From: Branchiostoma floridae
Taxonomy: Eukaryota; Chordata; Leptocardii; Amphioxiformes; Branchiostomatidae
Reading direction: 5' to 3'
DNA: 64,000 nt
Assembly (NCBI RefSeq): GCF_000003815.2
Contig: NC_049989.1
Coordinates: forward strand, 5,767,245-5,831,244
Shown: piece after piece, positions 1-10,800 of the stretch
How positions within the stretch are numbered: position 1 is the first letter of the stretch
How the letters are laid out: the number at the start of each line of letters is the position of its first letter
The notes under the pieces: generated by a model
The model's input: only the letters and a program-made list of their open reading frames with translations
What the model was told of the DNA's origin: nothing
The model's database searches: none
Position numbers and translations under genes: made by a program

Positions 1-27
1 CTATTAAAGATGTAGTACACCGGTGGT

Positions 28-58
28 AGTTGTTGTTGTTGTTGTTGTTGTTGTTGTC
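28..58 (+). repeat. (TTG)n microsatellite
   Basis: About ten uninterrupted gtt/ttg triplets. Confidence 0.9.
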
Positions 59-379
59 CTCGTTTAACGTCTATTATTTCGCTAGACGTGGTCTCTTGGT
101 GCTGAGTAACACATGGTTCGCCTTTGAGTCAATAGTCTCTCTTGGTATTTAACTCTTGGTTCCTTGTGCTTGAGAGTTGCTGGAGGAGTTTCTAGGAGAG
201 TACGTCGAAACGGTAGCCCGAGCCTCCTTGCCCGAGCGAATCACACTAAGTGTTGGAGTCTGCGCAGTAACATATTCCAAGAAGCAAGCAGAAAGGTCAG
301 GAGTCACGTATACGCGCGTCACTTCCGGTTTCAGCGCACAACGGTTGCAGCACTACGAAAAATATTTTACCCCAGTTCA

Positions 380-705
380 CCCTGCCTCGTCACGTTTGGA
401 ACTGGGCTCGGAAGTGTTGGAATCTGCCGCGGTACGGTTGGAAAACCCTGCCTCGTCACGTTTGGAACTGGGCTCGGAACTGTTGGAATCTGCCGCGGCA
501 CGCTTGGAAAACCCTGCCGCGGCACGATTGGAACTGGGCTCGCAAGTGTTGGGATCTGCCGCGGCACGCTTGGAAAACCCTGCCGCAGCACGATTGGAAC
601 TGGGCTCGCAAGTGTTGGAATCTGCCGCGCTGTTTGGAACTGGGCTCGGAAGTGTTGGAATCTGCCTCGTGACGTTTGGAATTAGGCTCGGAAGTGTTAG
701 AATCA
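380..705 (+). repeat. 66-bp minisatellite, about 4 full plus 2 short units
   Basis: The word ggaactgggctcgg or a close variant recurs at 398, 464, 530 and 596 (66-bp spacing), then at 636 and 678 (40 and 42 bp). Each full unit has two related halves built on ggaat(c)tgccgcgg and ttggaaaaccctgcc. Because 66 is divisible by three, several frames on both strands stay open. The array lies in the intron before the last metalloproteinase exon. Confidence 0.9.
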
Positions 706-824
706 TTTTGTCCCAGTCGGCCACGGTACTTATAAGTTAGGTATTTTGTATGACATCCTTGTTTGAAGTCACCTATTTTGAAATTATTATAATGATTCAC
801 GTATTCTTCCTGGTTCCTCTGCAG

Positions 825-1108
825 GTCTGACGTATTTCTTCAAAGGCAGTCAGTACTGGAAGTTTAACGACATCACCATGCGTGTGGAGGACGGGTACCC
901 TCGGTCCGCGCCGCACGATTGGTTCGGCTGCCGGAAGGTCCTGAACACGCCCAACGATCGTGACCCGGAAGAAGAGGATCCGTTTTCCGGGGAGGAGCCA
1001 AACGATCAACCAAGCACTTCCGGTGGAAACCGCGCAACCTTGAACTTGTACACCGTGTCAACGGCGTTGTTAAGTCTTGTAATATCTGTATGCGTGTGGT
1101 TGCTATAA
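825..1108 (+). CDS. GPI-type membrane matrix metalloproteinase, last coding exon (partial)
   Basis: This is the 3' exon of a metalloproteinase that cleaves extracellular-matrix or pericellular proteins. The acceptor is ctctgcag at 817-824 and the frame enters in phase 1. The peptide begins with the final hemopexin blade: [13 protein letters not shown], then GYPRS, then a DWFGC ending whose Cys normally closes the propeller by a disulfide. A short acidic linker rich in D, E, P, N and S follows, and the protein ends in about 20 hydrophobic residues ([18 protein letters not shown]) directly before the TAA. There is no basic cytoplasmic tail, which fits a GPI-anchor signal as in the MMP17/MMP25 subfamily rather than a type I transmembrane tail. 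The catalytic domain and the other blades lie upstream of the window. The family is confident; the subfamily is inference from the tail. Confidence 0.8.
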
Positions 1109-1523
1109 CGATACTATTGTGCGGTGGCTTGTGGTGACTTTTTCATACATTCTCGTCTTTGGAAGTCCAGTCTCAGGAGATATGATATTTAACGTCCACA
1201 GTATTGGACCAATCCTTCGGATGGATCATTGCAATTGAAAATGGTTGTAAACTGAATATTGCTACCGTGTTACTTCAGTGTGGGAAAACATGTACACTCA
1301 TTTGTATGACAGGTGGAATGGTAATATTATAATACAGTAGTCATGACCAGAGGCAGGAACCTCTTGTTGTACATGTACATGTTATTATGAACGTTCAATA
1401 GTATTATTATTATTATTATTATGAGAACTTACAATATGACTATTTTGCTCTTGGAAAACATGTATTGATTCTATCATGGATTAAAGTTGGTTGTTAATGT
1501 AAAACTTGTGTCAGTCAATCAAT

Positions 1524-1533
1524 AATAAATAAA
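1524..1533 (+). promoter_or_regulatory. Overlapping AATAAA polyadenylation signals
   Basis: Two overlapping AATAAA hexamers lie about 415 bases after the metalloproteinase stop, in A/T-rich sequence. This is a plausible end for its 3' UTR. Confidence 0.55.
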
Positions 1534-1735
1534 TATATGTTTATTTGCAAAATCATGCTTGAAGGCTAATTGCATAAACATTCTCAAGAGGAAAGTAAAT
1601 GAATATATATCATTAATATAATCAACTGTAAGGTGCATTTATTGTTGGGTCTAACTTCTTCTTTGAAGGCATCAATGATCCGCCAGCTTCAGCGCTGAGG
1701 TGCGCATGCTTTGTGGCGGTAGACAGTCCGGGCCT

Positions 1736-1763
1736 CTAGAAAATTCTAGAAAGTTCTAGAAAG
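1736..1763 (+). promoter_or_regulatory. Five-unit heat-shock-element-like motif
   Basis: Alternating GAA and TTC triplets start at 1739, 1744, 1749, 1754 and 1759, all with exact 5-bp phasing (GAA-nn-TTC-nn-GAA-nn-TTC-nn-GAA). This is the HSF trimer-binding consensus. It could also be a short TTCTAGAAAG tandem. No heat-shock gene is visible next to it. Confidence 0.4.
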
Positions 1764-3179
1764 ACCTCCAGTTGTCTCTGGCGTGACCATGAAACATCTT
1801 AAAATGTGTTGACGACTTGGCCCTCCCCTCCCCTTCCAGGTTGGATCTGGTCCTGAAGTGACTAATCCGGGTGCTGTGTTTATTTGCTCATTCCCTCTCT
1901 TGTGATATAAATGATAACGTAACGGGGGCCGCCCTAAGACGGTCCCCGTCGTAAGACGGTACGGATTTTTTGCTGATCTTATTATCCATAAGTACACCGT
2001 GTTTGCTGCCACTGACTATGCTAATTACAAAGGTAAATAAACCAAGTCCATGCACACAGCTTTAATTTGCATTCCAAGTATACTTTAACATATTTACTTC
2101 ATGTTTTTTTAAGAGCAGAATTCTAAAAGTAATGTTGACAGTGCTGAATCACTGCGGTCACCGGCCTCTGCGTATTGGCGGCTCGTGTCGCTAACTATAC
2201 GAACTCATCCAAGCAGTCACACGACTGCCATGATATACATAAATAAAGCTCCATAAAACACTATGAATATGGGTCTTCAAATGTTTGTTGAGTAGAAAAG
2301 CAACCAAAAGGAAGCGACATAAACATTGCCACCATTGTACTCCCAAGGGAGTGTGGCCGTGAAGGTGGCAGACTAGAGAACGCTCCAAAGATTTATTTGA
2401 CTGTAACAAATGATTCGTGCTGTCTATGAAAATAAGACTTGACAGAGAGATGTAGATGATATTTTCATATAATCAGACAGAGTTTTGTTGATGTTGGCGG
2501 TGTCGTTTTTTCGTAATGGTTTTTTTACTCGGGTATTCACAATCAGTGCATTCAGCCCATTGCCCGTAAAACATCAGCTGGATTGTTCTAGGTACAGCCT
2601 TCCTCATGTGAGACAAGAAGTACATACAGTCACGATTTTACTGTCAAAAGAAAGCTAAAATATCATCCTATTGATTTTTTTCTGTGTACTTAGATTTACC
2701 ACTTACTTCTGAAGAGAGCAAAATATAAAAAAAGCGTACCGACTTAGGCACACTGTCCAGCGTAGCACAAAATTGGAAGGTTATATACACGAAATTGTCT
2801 CTCTGTGTTTGCCGCTTGTAACACGCAGCGCGAAAGGTTCATGAACCACATGAATGCATTTCTTATTCAAGTATGTTGTTCAAATCTATGAGTAAAAAAT
2901 TCAGTCATCAAAATTTGACCACTCTCAGGCAACTAGCGATGGAGCGCCATGAGTTTGAGCGCAAGAAAAAGCGTACCGTGTTGGGGCACCTCCCGTTATC
3001 ACTATTTAGAAGAAAAGTCTCCATTGATGAATAACGGTTGGTAGGTCGGAGGTTAGCCATGGCTATTTTTGCAGGACTACCCCTTGATTGTTTTTACGGG
3101 CTAATGTGTAGGACGGCTATAGGATGAGAAAGCTCTGCAACGGTGCGTCTAGTGTGCGCATCAAAGTGTGTCCCATGCC

Positions 3180-3880
3180 GGCGACGTCGACTTTCTTTCA
3201 TTTGAAATGGTCACATTTTCGAAAACAAGTTCAAATATGCTTAACAATGCAAACCCCTTTGCGAGCCTTTAACGATTTCCCCATTCCCGAAAAGTCCGAA
3301 ATCTGTAAATCTGACGGTAGTCTTTGCCTGTTTCTTGTCGCGGTCAAGAGCTGTACTGCAGGTTAGGCTCTAATGGGGGTATATACTGCCGACGTCTTAA
3401 GTGTAAAAATATGCACGCAATTCGGCTAATATCTTTCACCAATAGGTCTAGATATATTTACAAACACATAGAAAGGTCTTTAATACAATAGTTGAAATAA
3501 AAAGGACCGATCTTTAGGCGCCGAGCTAGGTCCATGTAACATCATATGTCCACCCGTCGAAGCGCCACCTATACTTTATGTATACAATGCGGTGACCAAC
3601 AATCTATGCCAAATTGTACTTCTAGATGACTCAAAGATCATTCTGAACGTATGTAAGGACATCTAGACCGGTTTGGGAAATAATTCACTGTCTCTATGCC
3701 AGATGTCTATTATATTCTGACATTTTCAGGAGTCTGGACTATAAACCCCATTAGAGTCTAACCTGCTCCCGGCAAAAATTTGGCAGAAAATTGGCAGTCT
3801 TTTTCGGGAATGAGAAAGGCTCGCAAACGGGTTTGTAAGCTCATTTGACATTGATTTCGAAAATACGACTATTCAAAATC
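3180..3880. repeat. Large foldback element with diverged arms
   Basis: The left arm (about 3190-3390) and right arm (about 3740-3880) are inverted copies. Matching words include aggttaggctctaatggggg against accccattagagtctaacct, and cattcccgaaaa against tttttcgggaatg with gaggctcgcaaa nearby. The spacer is about 350 bp and has no ORF. Arm identity looks like roughly three quarters, so this is an old foldback transposon. Confidence 0.7.
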
Positions 3881-4818
3881 AAGAACGATTATAATATGTA
3901 AGACATTACATGTGGCAAAATTTCCCAATTCCTATGATCTCTAGTCCCCCAAAGAAAGTGTTGTAGACATTAGCTATATGATGATGGACGCGTGATTTCG
4001 AACTTGACCTTCCCTCCCGGACCTCCCAGTGCCCCTGCCTCCGCTGACGTGTCATAACAACCTGTGGATGACGACAGAAGAACACGCCTGTGGGAAAACA
4101 CCGCCTTCCCGCACCGGAAGTCTTATCTTCCGCATATCCGGTAAGGTCGCCTTCTTATCACCTCAAGGAACGCCAGAAAGGGAAGACAGAGGTACGAAAC
4201 AGAAGTTAGATCAGTTTCTGTCCACAACATTACCATTTCTACACCTATCATTATCATTTACAACAGCAGAATCGGTTTCGCCATGCCATGCAAGACGACT
4301 ATACAAATACTAGTCATTATGTAGCCATGCTCTTTGTTTGGCAAAACGATACAAAATCGTGAAAGTTGGATGTTAAGTGAGTGGCAAAATGAAATCTTTG
4401 AAATAATACGCAATCGCAATCATGTTGTGCCAGATGCAATGTCGTGAAATGACAAAGGCGAGAAAAGGACAGATTTCATTTTCATTTTTCATAGACGTTG
4501 TGATCATGTTTCATTAGCCTAATTACGTATGTCGGCAAAAGTTCGTACGCGCCCTTCCTATGATAACAGTACTTTTGTACGCAAACGGTTCTATTGTTTA
4601 CATACTACGCATGCCTCTTCGAAGGCCGACGCCACGGCAATCTCTGGGAAGGCAAAATGTTGCCTCCTCCCGGCGCTGTACAGGACTAAACATGCCGGCC
4701 TGGATACTCAAATAGGGCCGGTCTTCTGGACACCGCCCCTTTAGTTCTCACAGGTCTAACCGGAAGGACAGGAGGTGCCGTTTCTTGAAGGAAGAGTCGT
4801 AAGATCGTCCATGAAGAC

Positions 4819-4897
4819 ATGAAGGAGAGGAACTTGTACATTTTTTCTTGCCTCGTTATTGGTCTCGGGATATGGACGACTCAAGTGGATGGACAAA
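4819..4897 (+). CDS. EGF gene exon 1, signal peptide
   Basis: It encodes 26 residues ending in WTTQVDGQ, then splices at a strong donor (gtaagg) in phase 1. The hydrophobic stretch and small-residue end suit signal-peptidase cleavage. The next exon supplies the first EGF module, CVPPCANGGVCG. Confidence 0.75.
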
Positions 4898-7800
4898 GTA
4901 AGGATTTATTTTATTACTGTATTACTGTTTAACTAGTCATGTAGCTTGCGGACCCCAGGTTTTTAGTTGGCAGGTTCCTTATCATTTTTGGCAGAGAACA
5001 AGAGTTTTGACCTCAACTACATTAGATATTTTTCATGAAGTATGTGTGTTTCTGTGTGGTATGTGTAACTACATCATTTTCTGGGTGAGACATACAATGT
5101 ATATGTATATGCATACAGTACTCAAAGCTGAGGAGGAAACTGTTGTCGAAAGTTATTTCAAGAAAACGTATCAAAAGATGATTTTGTGTGGATTCTTTTT
5201 GCATATGTAGAAAGTTATCGTTCTTCAACTGGAAAAACCTGCAGCAGCCCCCTTGTAAACTAGCCTGGTATCCAGCCGTATTATAGCCCCCGAGTCTCTT
5301 CTTTAAATATTTGCGGAGAGGACATTAGAGACTCGGGAGCTAAAATACGACTGGATACCAGAATACTTGTAAACTTAAGTCTAAGACTCCAAATCATAGT
5401 TTGTGTGTAACAGGGACTTAAGGAGAGGGCATGTAGGCCCCCTACATTTAAGCCCCTTTTAAAAATGTATTCAGTATCTCCTAAGTAAAAGACATGTCCT
5501 TTTCCAGCCTGTGTGCCACCCTGTGCCAACGGCGGGGTGTGCGGGGCGGGCGACATTTGCGCATGCGCAGCGGGCTTCTATGGCCCGGCGTGTGCACAGG
5601 CGTGCGCATGCGTGAACGCGGCGAGCTGTGACGCAATTCTAGGGTCCTGTACTGCCTGTGACGCGGGATGGATCGGGATGGAGTAAGTAATACAGCTCAA
5701 TGTTTATCAACTACAGTACATACTCACCTTTCCGTTATTATGCTTGGGTCACATTTTCAAACCGGGACCCGGTCGGGCTGTTTGCGGGAACGAAAGATAA
5801 ACGTGTACGTCAAGAAACAATTACAAACTATGCTAATGTCTAATTATTTCATGTTTTGGGCGTTTTGTTTTCTTTTATATCATACTTTTGTTCCCACAAA
5901 CTACACAGCCGGGCGCCGCTTTGGAAACGTGCCCCTAGCTTTAGGCTAACGTCGCATTTTCCAACCGGGGCCCGGCCGGGCTGCTTGCGGAAACGAAAAA
6001 TAGAACGACTTTTCTCTTTACGTCTTCTGTACTTTTGTATCATAATTTTCGATCTCGAAAGCTGCCCGGTCGGGTTCCGCTTTGGAAATGTGACGTAGGT
6101 TTAACTGGTCGCCTTGCAAGTACCTAATCAAGTCCGTTTAACAAGCTTGCTTTCTCAACTTTCAGTTGTAACATGCGTTGTCCGGCCAATTTCTTCGGTG
6201 CCAACTGTCGGTCGAGATGTACTTGCATTAATAACGGCGTCTGTAACCCGGAGACCGGGGCCTGCGACTGTCCCGCCGGCTTTACGGGCACCAACTGCGA
6301 GACCCCGTGTCCCACCGGCTTCTTCGGCAAGAACTGCGACCAGGAATGCCCAGTCTGTCACCCCTCGGCCGTGTGTGACTCCGTGACAGGCGTGTGCCTG
6401 TGCCCGGCCGGCTTTGGAGGCGCGAACTGCGACCAGCCGTGTGACGGTACCGGTACCTGGGGCCAGAACTGCAAGGAGACGTGCCTGTGTCAGAACGGCG
6501 GACTGTGTGCCCCCACTGACGGGACCTGCACCTGTCCGGCCGGGTATACAGGCACCAACTGTGAGAACCAGTGTACAGCAGGTATTTCAATATTGATTTC
6601 ACAATTTTGACTTAACAATGACTGTCCATATCTGTCCATAACCTCAAACGTCGATATAAGGACTGCTCGCCGGTTTGCGCCCACTGTAAGAACTCCGGAT
6701 CCTGGCGCAATTTGACACAGTCCTGTAAGATAACCCGTTTTAAGGAAGATAGCAACATTTCATTCCAACGAATAAGCAAAATGGCCAAAATGACAGCTGG
6801 TACTTCTCCCTCACAGTCAATCTGGAAGGTCTACAAAACTTATTGGAGTTTTCTTTTTACACAATAAGTTTTCTTTTTACACAATCAAAGCGTAAGCAGG
6901 TAATACTGTAAATGCATTTAAGTTCGCGGGGATTTAATTTCGCGGTAGCGGGGAAAAGGACTTTTCGCGGTGGTTTTAATTTCGCGGTAGCACCATGCAC
7001 TGTAGTATCTTAATGCCCTGGAAAAATAACCGCGAACATAAATCCACCGCGAACATTTCTGCATTTACAGTAGACGTTACTGGCTGTGTAAAAAGAACTC
7101 CTATATCCTACCAACCTGATGAAACTATTTTCGGGTCGGTAAAACTGTTTGATGCACTGCACTAGTAGTTAGCTAAAATGTTGATTAAGAGGAGGCCTAT
7201 GTTGACTTTTTCGCACCTTAGGTACGTGGGGAGTGAACTGTGGGCAGGTGTGCGGAGCGTGTCTGAATGGCGGCACGTGCTCCCACGTCACGGGCGTGTG
7301 TACGTGCGTCCCGGGCTTCACGGGAACCGACTGTGGGACGCAGTGCCCAGCAAACACCTGGGGCGATGACTGCCGGTTCACTTGCGACTGTCAGAACGGC
7401 GCCGTCTGCAACAGGGAAACCGGCTGCGCGTGCACCGATGGGTGGACGGGGGCCCGCTGCGACGACCCCTGCCGGCAGAACTTCTACGGTGCGAACTGCA
7501 TCAACCAGTGCACCTGCTACAACGGCGGCATCTGTGACCGGTTCAACGGCGTGTGCATGTGCACGGCAGGCTGGGTCGGGGCCTCCTGCAGCGAACCCTG
7601 CCCGATAGGCTACTATGGCACCAGGTGTGACAAGGAGTGCGTGTGTCAAAATAGCGGCGCCTGTGACCACATCACCGGAGCCTGCACGTGCCTAGCAGGG
7701 TACGAGGGCGACTATTGCGAACGAGCGCCGTGCTCTTGTGAGAACGGCGGCCAGTGTGTGAACGATAGGTGTCAGTGTCTGCCCGGGTGGACGGGGGAGA

Positions 7801-10800
7801 GGTGCCAGTCGAAGTGTCCCGCGGGATTCTTCGGGCAGAACTGTGACCGAGAATGCACATGTCAAAATGGCGGTACATGCGACCACGTCACGGGCATATG
7901 CGCATGCGTGGATGGATTTTCAGGAGTCAATTGTGAAATACGAGAAGGCTGTGACTGCGTCAATGGCGAGTGTGCTTCAGACGGGACCTGCACGTGCCAG
8001 GGGGGCTGGGGAGGGTCCAGGTGTAACACCAGACTCTGTTCCTGCGTCCACGGAGAGTGTGGTGCAGACGGCGTCTGCCGTTGCCAGCCGGGGTACACGG
8101 GCGCTCTGTGCGACACTCCGATCGTCCGGCAGTGCGTGCACGGAGAACCCGGGCCCGATGGTGTCTGTCGGTGCAGGCCTGACTACACCGGAGAGTTCTG
8201 TGACACACCGATGACAGGTTGCGTGTGCTTCAACGGAGGAGAGTGTGGTCCAGACGGAAGGTGTCGCTGCAGACCTGGTTACAGCGGTGAGCAGTGTCAA
8301 GTGCTCGTTGTACAGTGCGTGTGCTACAACGGTGGCGAATGTGGTCCCGACGGAAGATGCAGATGTAGACCAGGCTATGTAGGAAATCAGTGCGAGACGT
8401 CTACTTCGCAACCATGCGTTTGTTACAACGGTGGTGAATGCGGGCCGGATGGTCGGTGTCGCTGTAGACCTGGATTTGCAGGAACTCGCTGTGAGACTTT
8501 CATAACTGTTCCACCTGCCTGTGTCTGCTACAACGGTGGTGAGTGCGGACCAGACGGAAGGTGTCGCTGTCCCCCCGGGTATACAGGAACGCAGTGTGAG
8601 ACTGTGGCGCCGCGAGTGTGTGTCTGCTACAACGGCGGGGAGTGCGGGCCGGACGGAAGGTGTCGTTGTAGACCAGGCTTCACAGGCACTCGATGTGAAA
8701 CAGCCACCACGCCACCATGCGTCTGTTACAACGGTGGCGAGTGTGGACCCGACGGAAGATGTCGCTGCAGAGACGGATTTGGAGGCTCTCAGTGCGAGAT
8801 TGTTCTACCTCCACCGTGCGTGTGCTACAACGGTGGCGAGTGCGGCCCAGATGGAAGGTGTCGCTGTCCACCTCAGTTCACAGGACCACAATGCGAAACG
8901 CCTGTCACTCAACCATGTGTCTGCTACAACGGTGGCGAGTGCGGACCAGACGGAAGGTGTCGCTGTCCACCTCAGTTCACAGGACCACAATGCGAAACGC
9001 CTGTCACTCAACCATGTGTCTGCTACAACGGTGGCGAGTGCGGACCAGACGGAAAGTGTCGTTGTCCACCTCAGTTCACAGGACCACAATGCGAAACGCC
9101 TGTCACTCAACCATGTGTCTGCTACAACGGTGGCGAGTGCGGACCAGACGGAAGGTGTCGCTGTCCACCTCAGTTCACAGGACCACGATGCGAAACGCCT
9201 GTCACCCAACCATGTGTCTGCTACAACGGTGGCGAGTGCGGACCAGACGGAAGGTGTCGCTGTCCACCTCAGTTCACAGGACCACAATGCGAAACGCCTG
9301 TCACTCAACCATGTGTCTGCTACAACGGTGGCGAGTGCGGACCAGACGGAAGGTGTCGCTGTCCCCCCGGGTATACAGGAACGCAGTGTGAGACTGTGGC
9401 ACCGCGAGGGTGTGTCTGCTACAACGGTGGCGAGTGCGGACCAGATGGTCAATGCCGCTGCCCACCCGGCTTCACAGGACCGCAGTGTGAAAGTAGACTC
9501 ACCTGTGACTGTGTCAACGGCGGAGAATGTGGACCGGACGGACGTTGTCGGTGTCCCGAAGGTAAATTTTGAAACTTCTTTTTACAGTGAATAAACCTGA
9601 AATGACTTCTAGTTTTACTTCAATGTTGTGTAGGATGTATATTTTGCACATTTGCATATGTTCGATAACTGAAATGTCGACCCTTCTTTCAGGTTTCACA
9701 GGAGCTAGGTGTGAGAACCGCGCATGCGCGTGTCAGAACGGAGGCAGCTGTGACGAAGCAGGTCGATGTCTGTGTCCGGCGATCTGGGCGGGCACGAACT
9801 GCGACCGCTGCCGCTGCCAACATGGCGGCACCTGCGGAGCGGATGGAAACTGTGTTTGCACAACAGGTCAGCAAGTTTTCTCTGTATAGGCTATAATGAT
9901 GACGACTAAAGCGACAAAATTACAGTTGTAGATAAAGACGATAACTTGACAAAGCACTAAGGACAACAGACGGTTAACGTTATCATGATAAAGCAACAAT
10001 AACGAAATCATCTACAACAGGGTCAGGCACCAGGGGCCCGAACTCGACCTAGACCTTCGGCTTTCCAACAACTACCCACACACGCATGTACTTAACTTCA
10101 TCACACTCCCTCCAGAGGTTCTGAAGTTACGCTGACCACAAAAAACGGAAACACAGACAAACAAACAGACAGACAGGTAGACGTGCCAAAAACAATACCT
10201 CCATTTTTCATTGAGGTAATGACGATGTCTATAGCTACAAATACACAATGCAGTCAACGAGTTACCAGAAGCCGTACATAATACTAATCTCAAACATTTA
10301 TCGGCTTGCCTGTACATTTTTGTGTATATGGAAAATGAATGATAGAAAAAAAAATCTCTTTTTCTAGAGTGGACAGGCAGCTTCTGTCAGGAGGAGAGGC
10401 CCACAAGGTGCAGCCAGGCGACATGTATCAATGGTGAATGTGGGTTTGATGGCACGTGCCGCTGTCTGCCGGGATGGATGGGAGAGAGGTGTGACCAGCC
10501 ATGTAAGTGTCTCTTCTCAAAAGTGACAATTTTAAGATTAGCTAGTTAAGCAGCGGTGAAATGGGCTGAAACAAGCACGTTTACGGTCCCGAGTACGCAT
10601 TCGCAGCGGAATTCTGGGTAACAACTGACTTGCAACAGCTCTTAATGGTCTAAGACGTGTTTCGTTTATGTCTCAGGTGCCTTCAACTTTGACATAATTG
10701 TAATTCTTGTCGCTGCACATGCGCACTTGGAGCCGTGTAGCCGTGCGCCAGGAAGCAAAATCTTCTAGGGCAGTTTTATTTAGACATGCTGATAACTGAT

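Larger units (their letters stand above)
1..824 (+). other. 3' part of an intron of the metalloproteinase gene
   Basis: No exon was found before the acceptor that ends at 824. The stretch holds a TTG microsatellite and a 66-bp minisatellite. Open frames at 164-740 on both strands arise because the 66-bp unit is a multiple of three, so they are not taken as genes. Confidence 0.5.
1109..4818. other. Intergenic region, metalloproteinase to EGF-repeat gene
   Basis: It contains the metalloproteinase 3' UTR, a heat-shock-element-like motif (1736-1763) and a large diverged inverted repeat (3180-3880). A segment at about 4029-4141 has an acceptor-like tract (cctcccag) before it and a donor-like gtaagg after it. 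That could be a non-coding first exon of the EGF gene, but it has no coding signature. I see no other convincing gene. Confidence 0.5.

Noticed and set aside
8521-9594. Long second-frame ORFs over the EGF array (+ 8521-9594, + 8717-9391, - 8805-9452)
   Set aside because: The 99-bp unit is a multiple of three and lacks stops in other frames. The frame with the EGF cysteine pattern and splice continuity is the real one.
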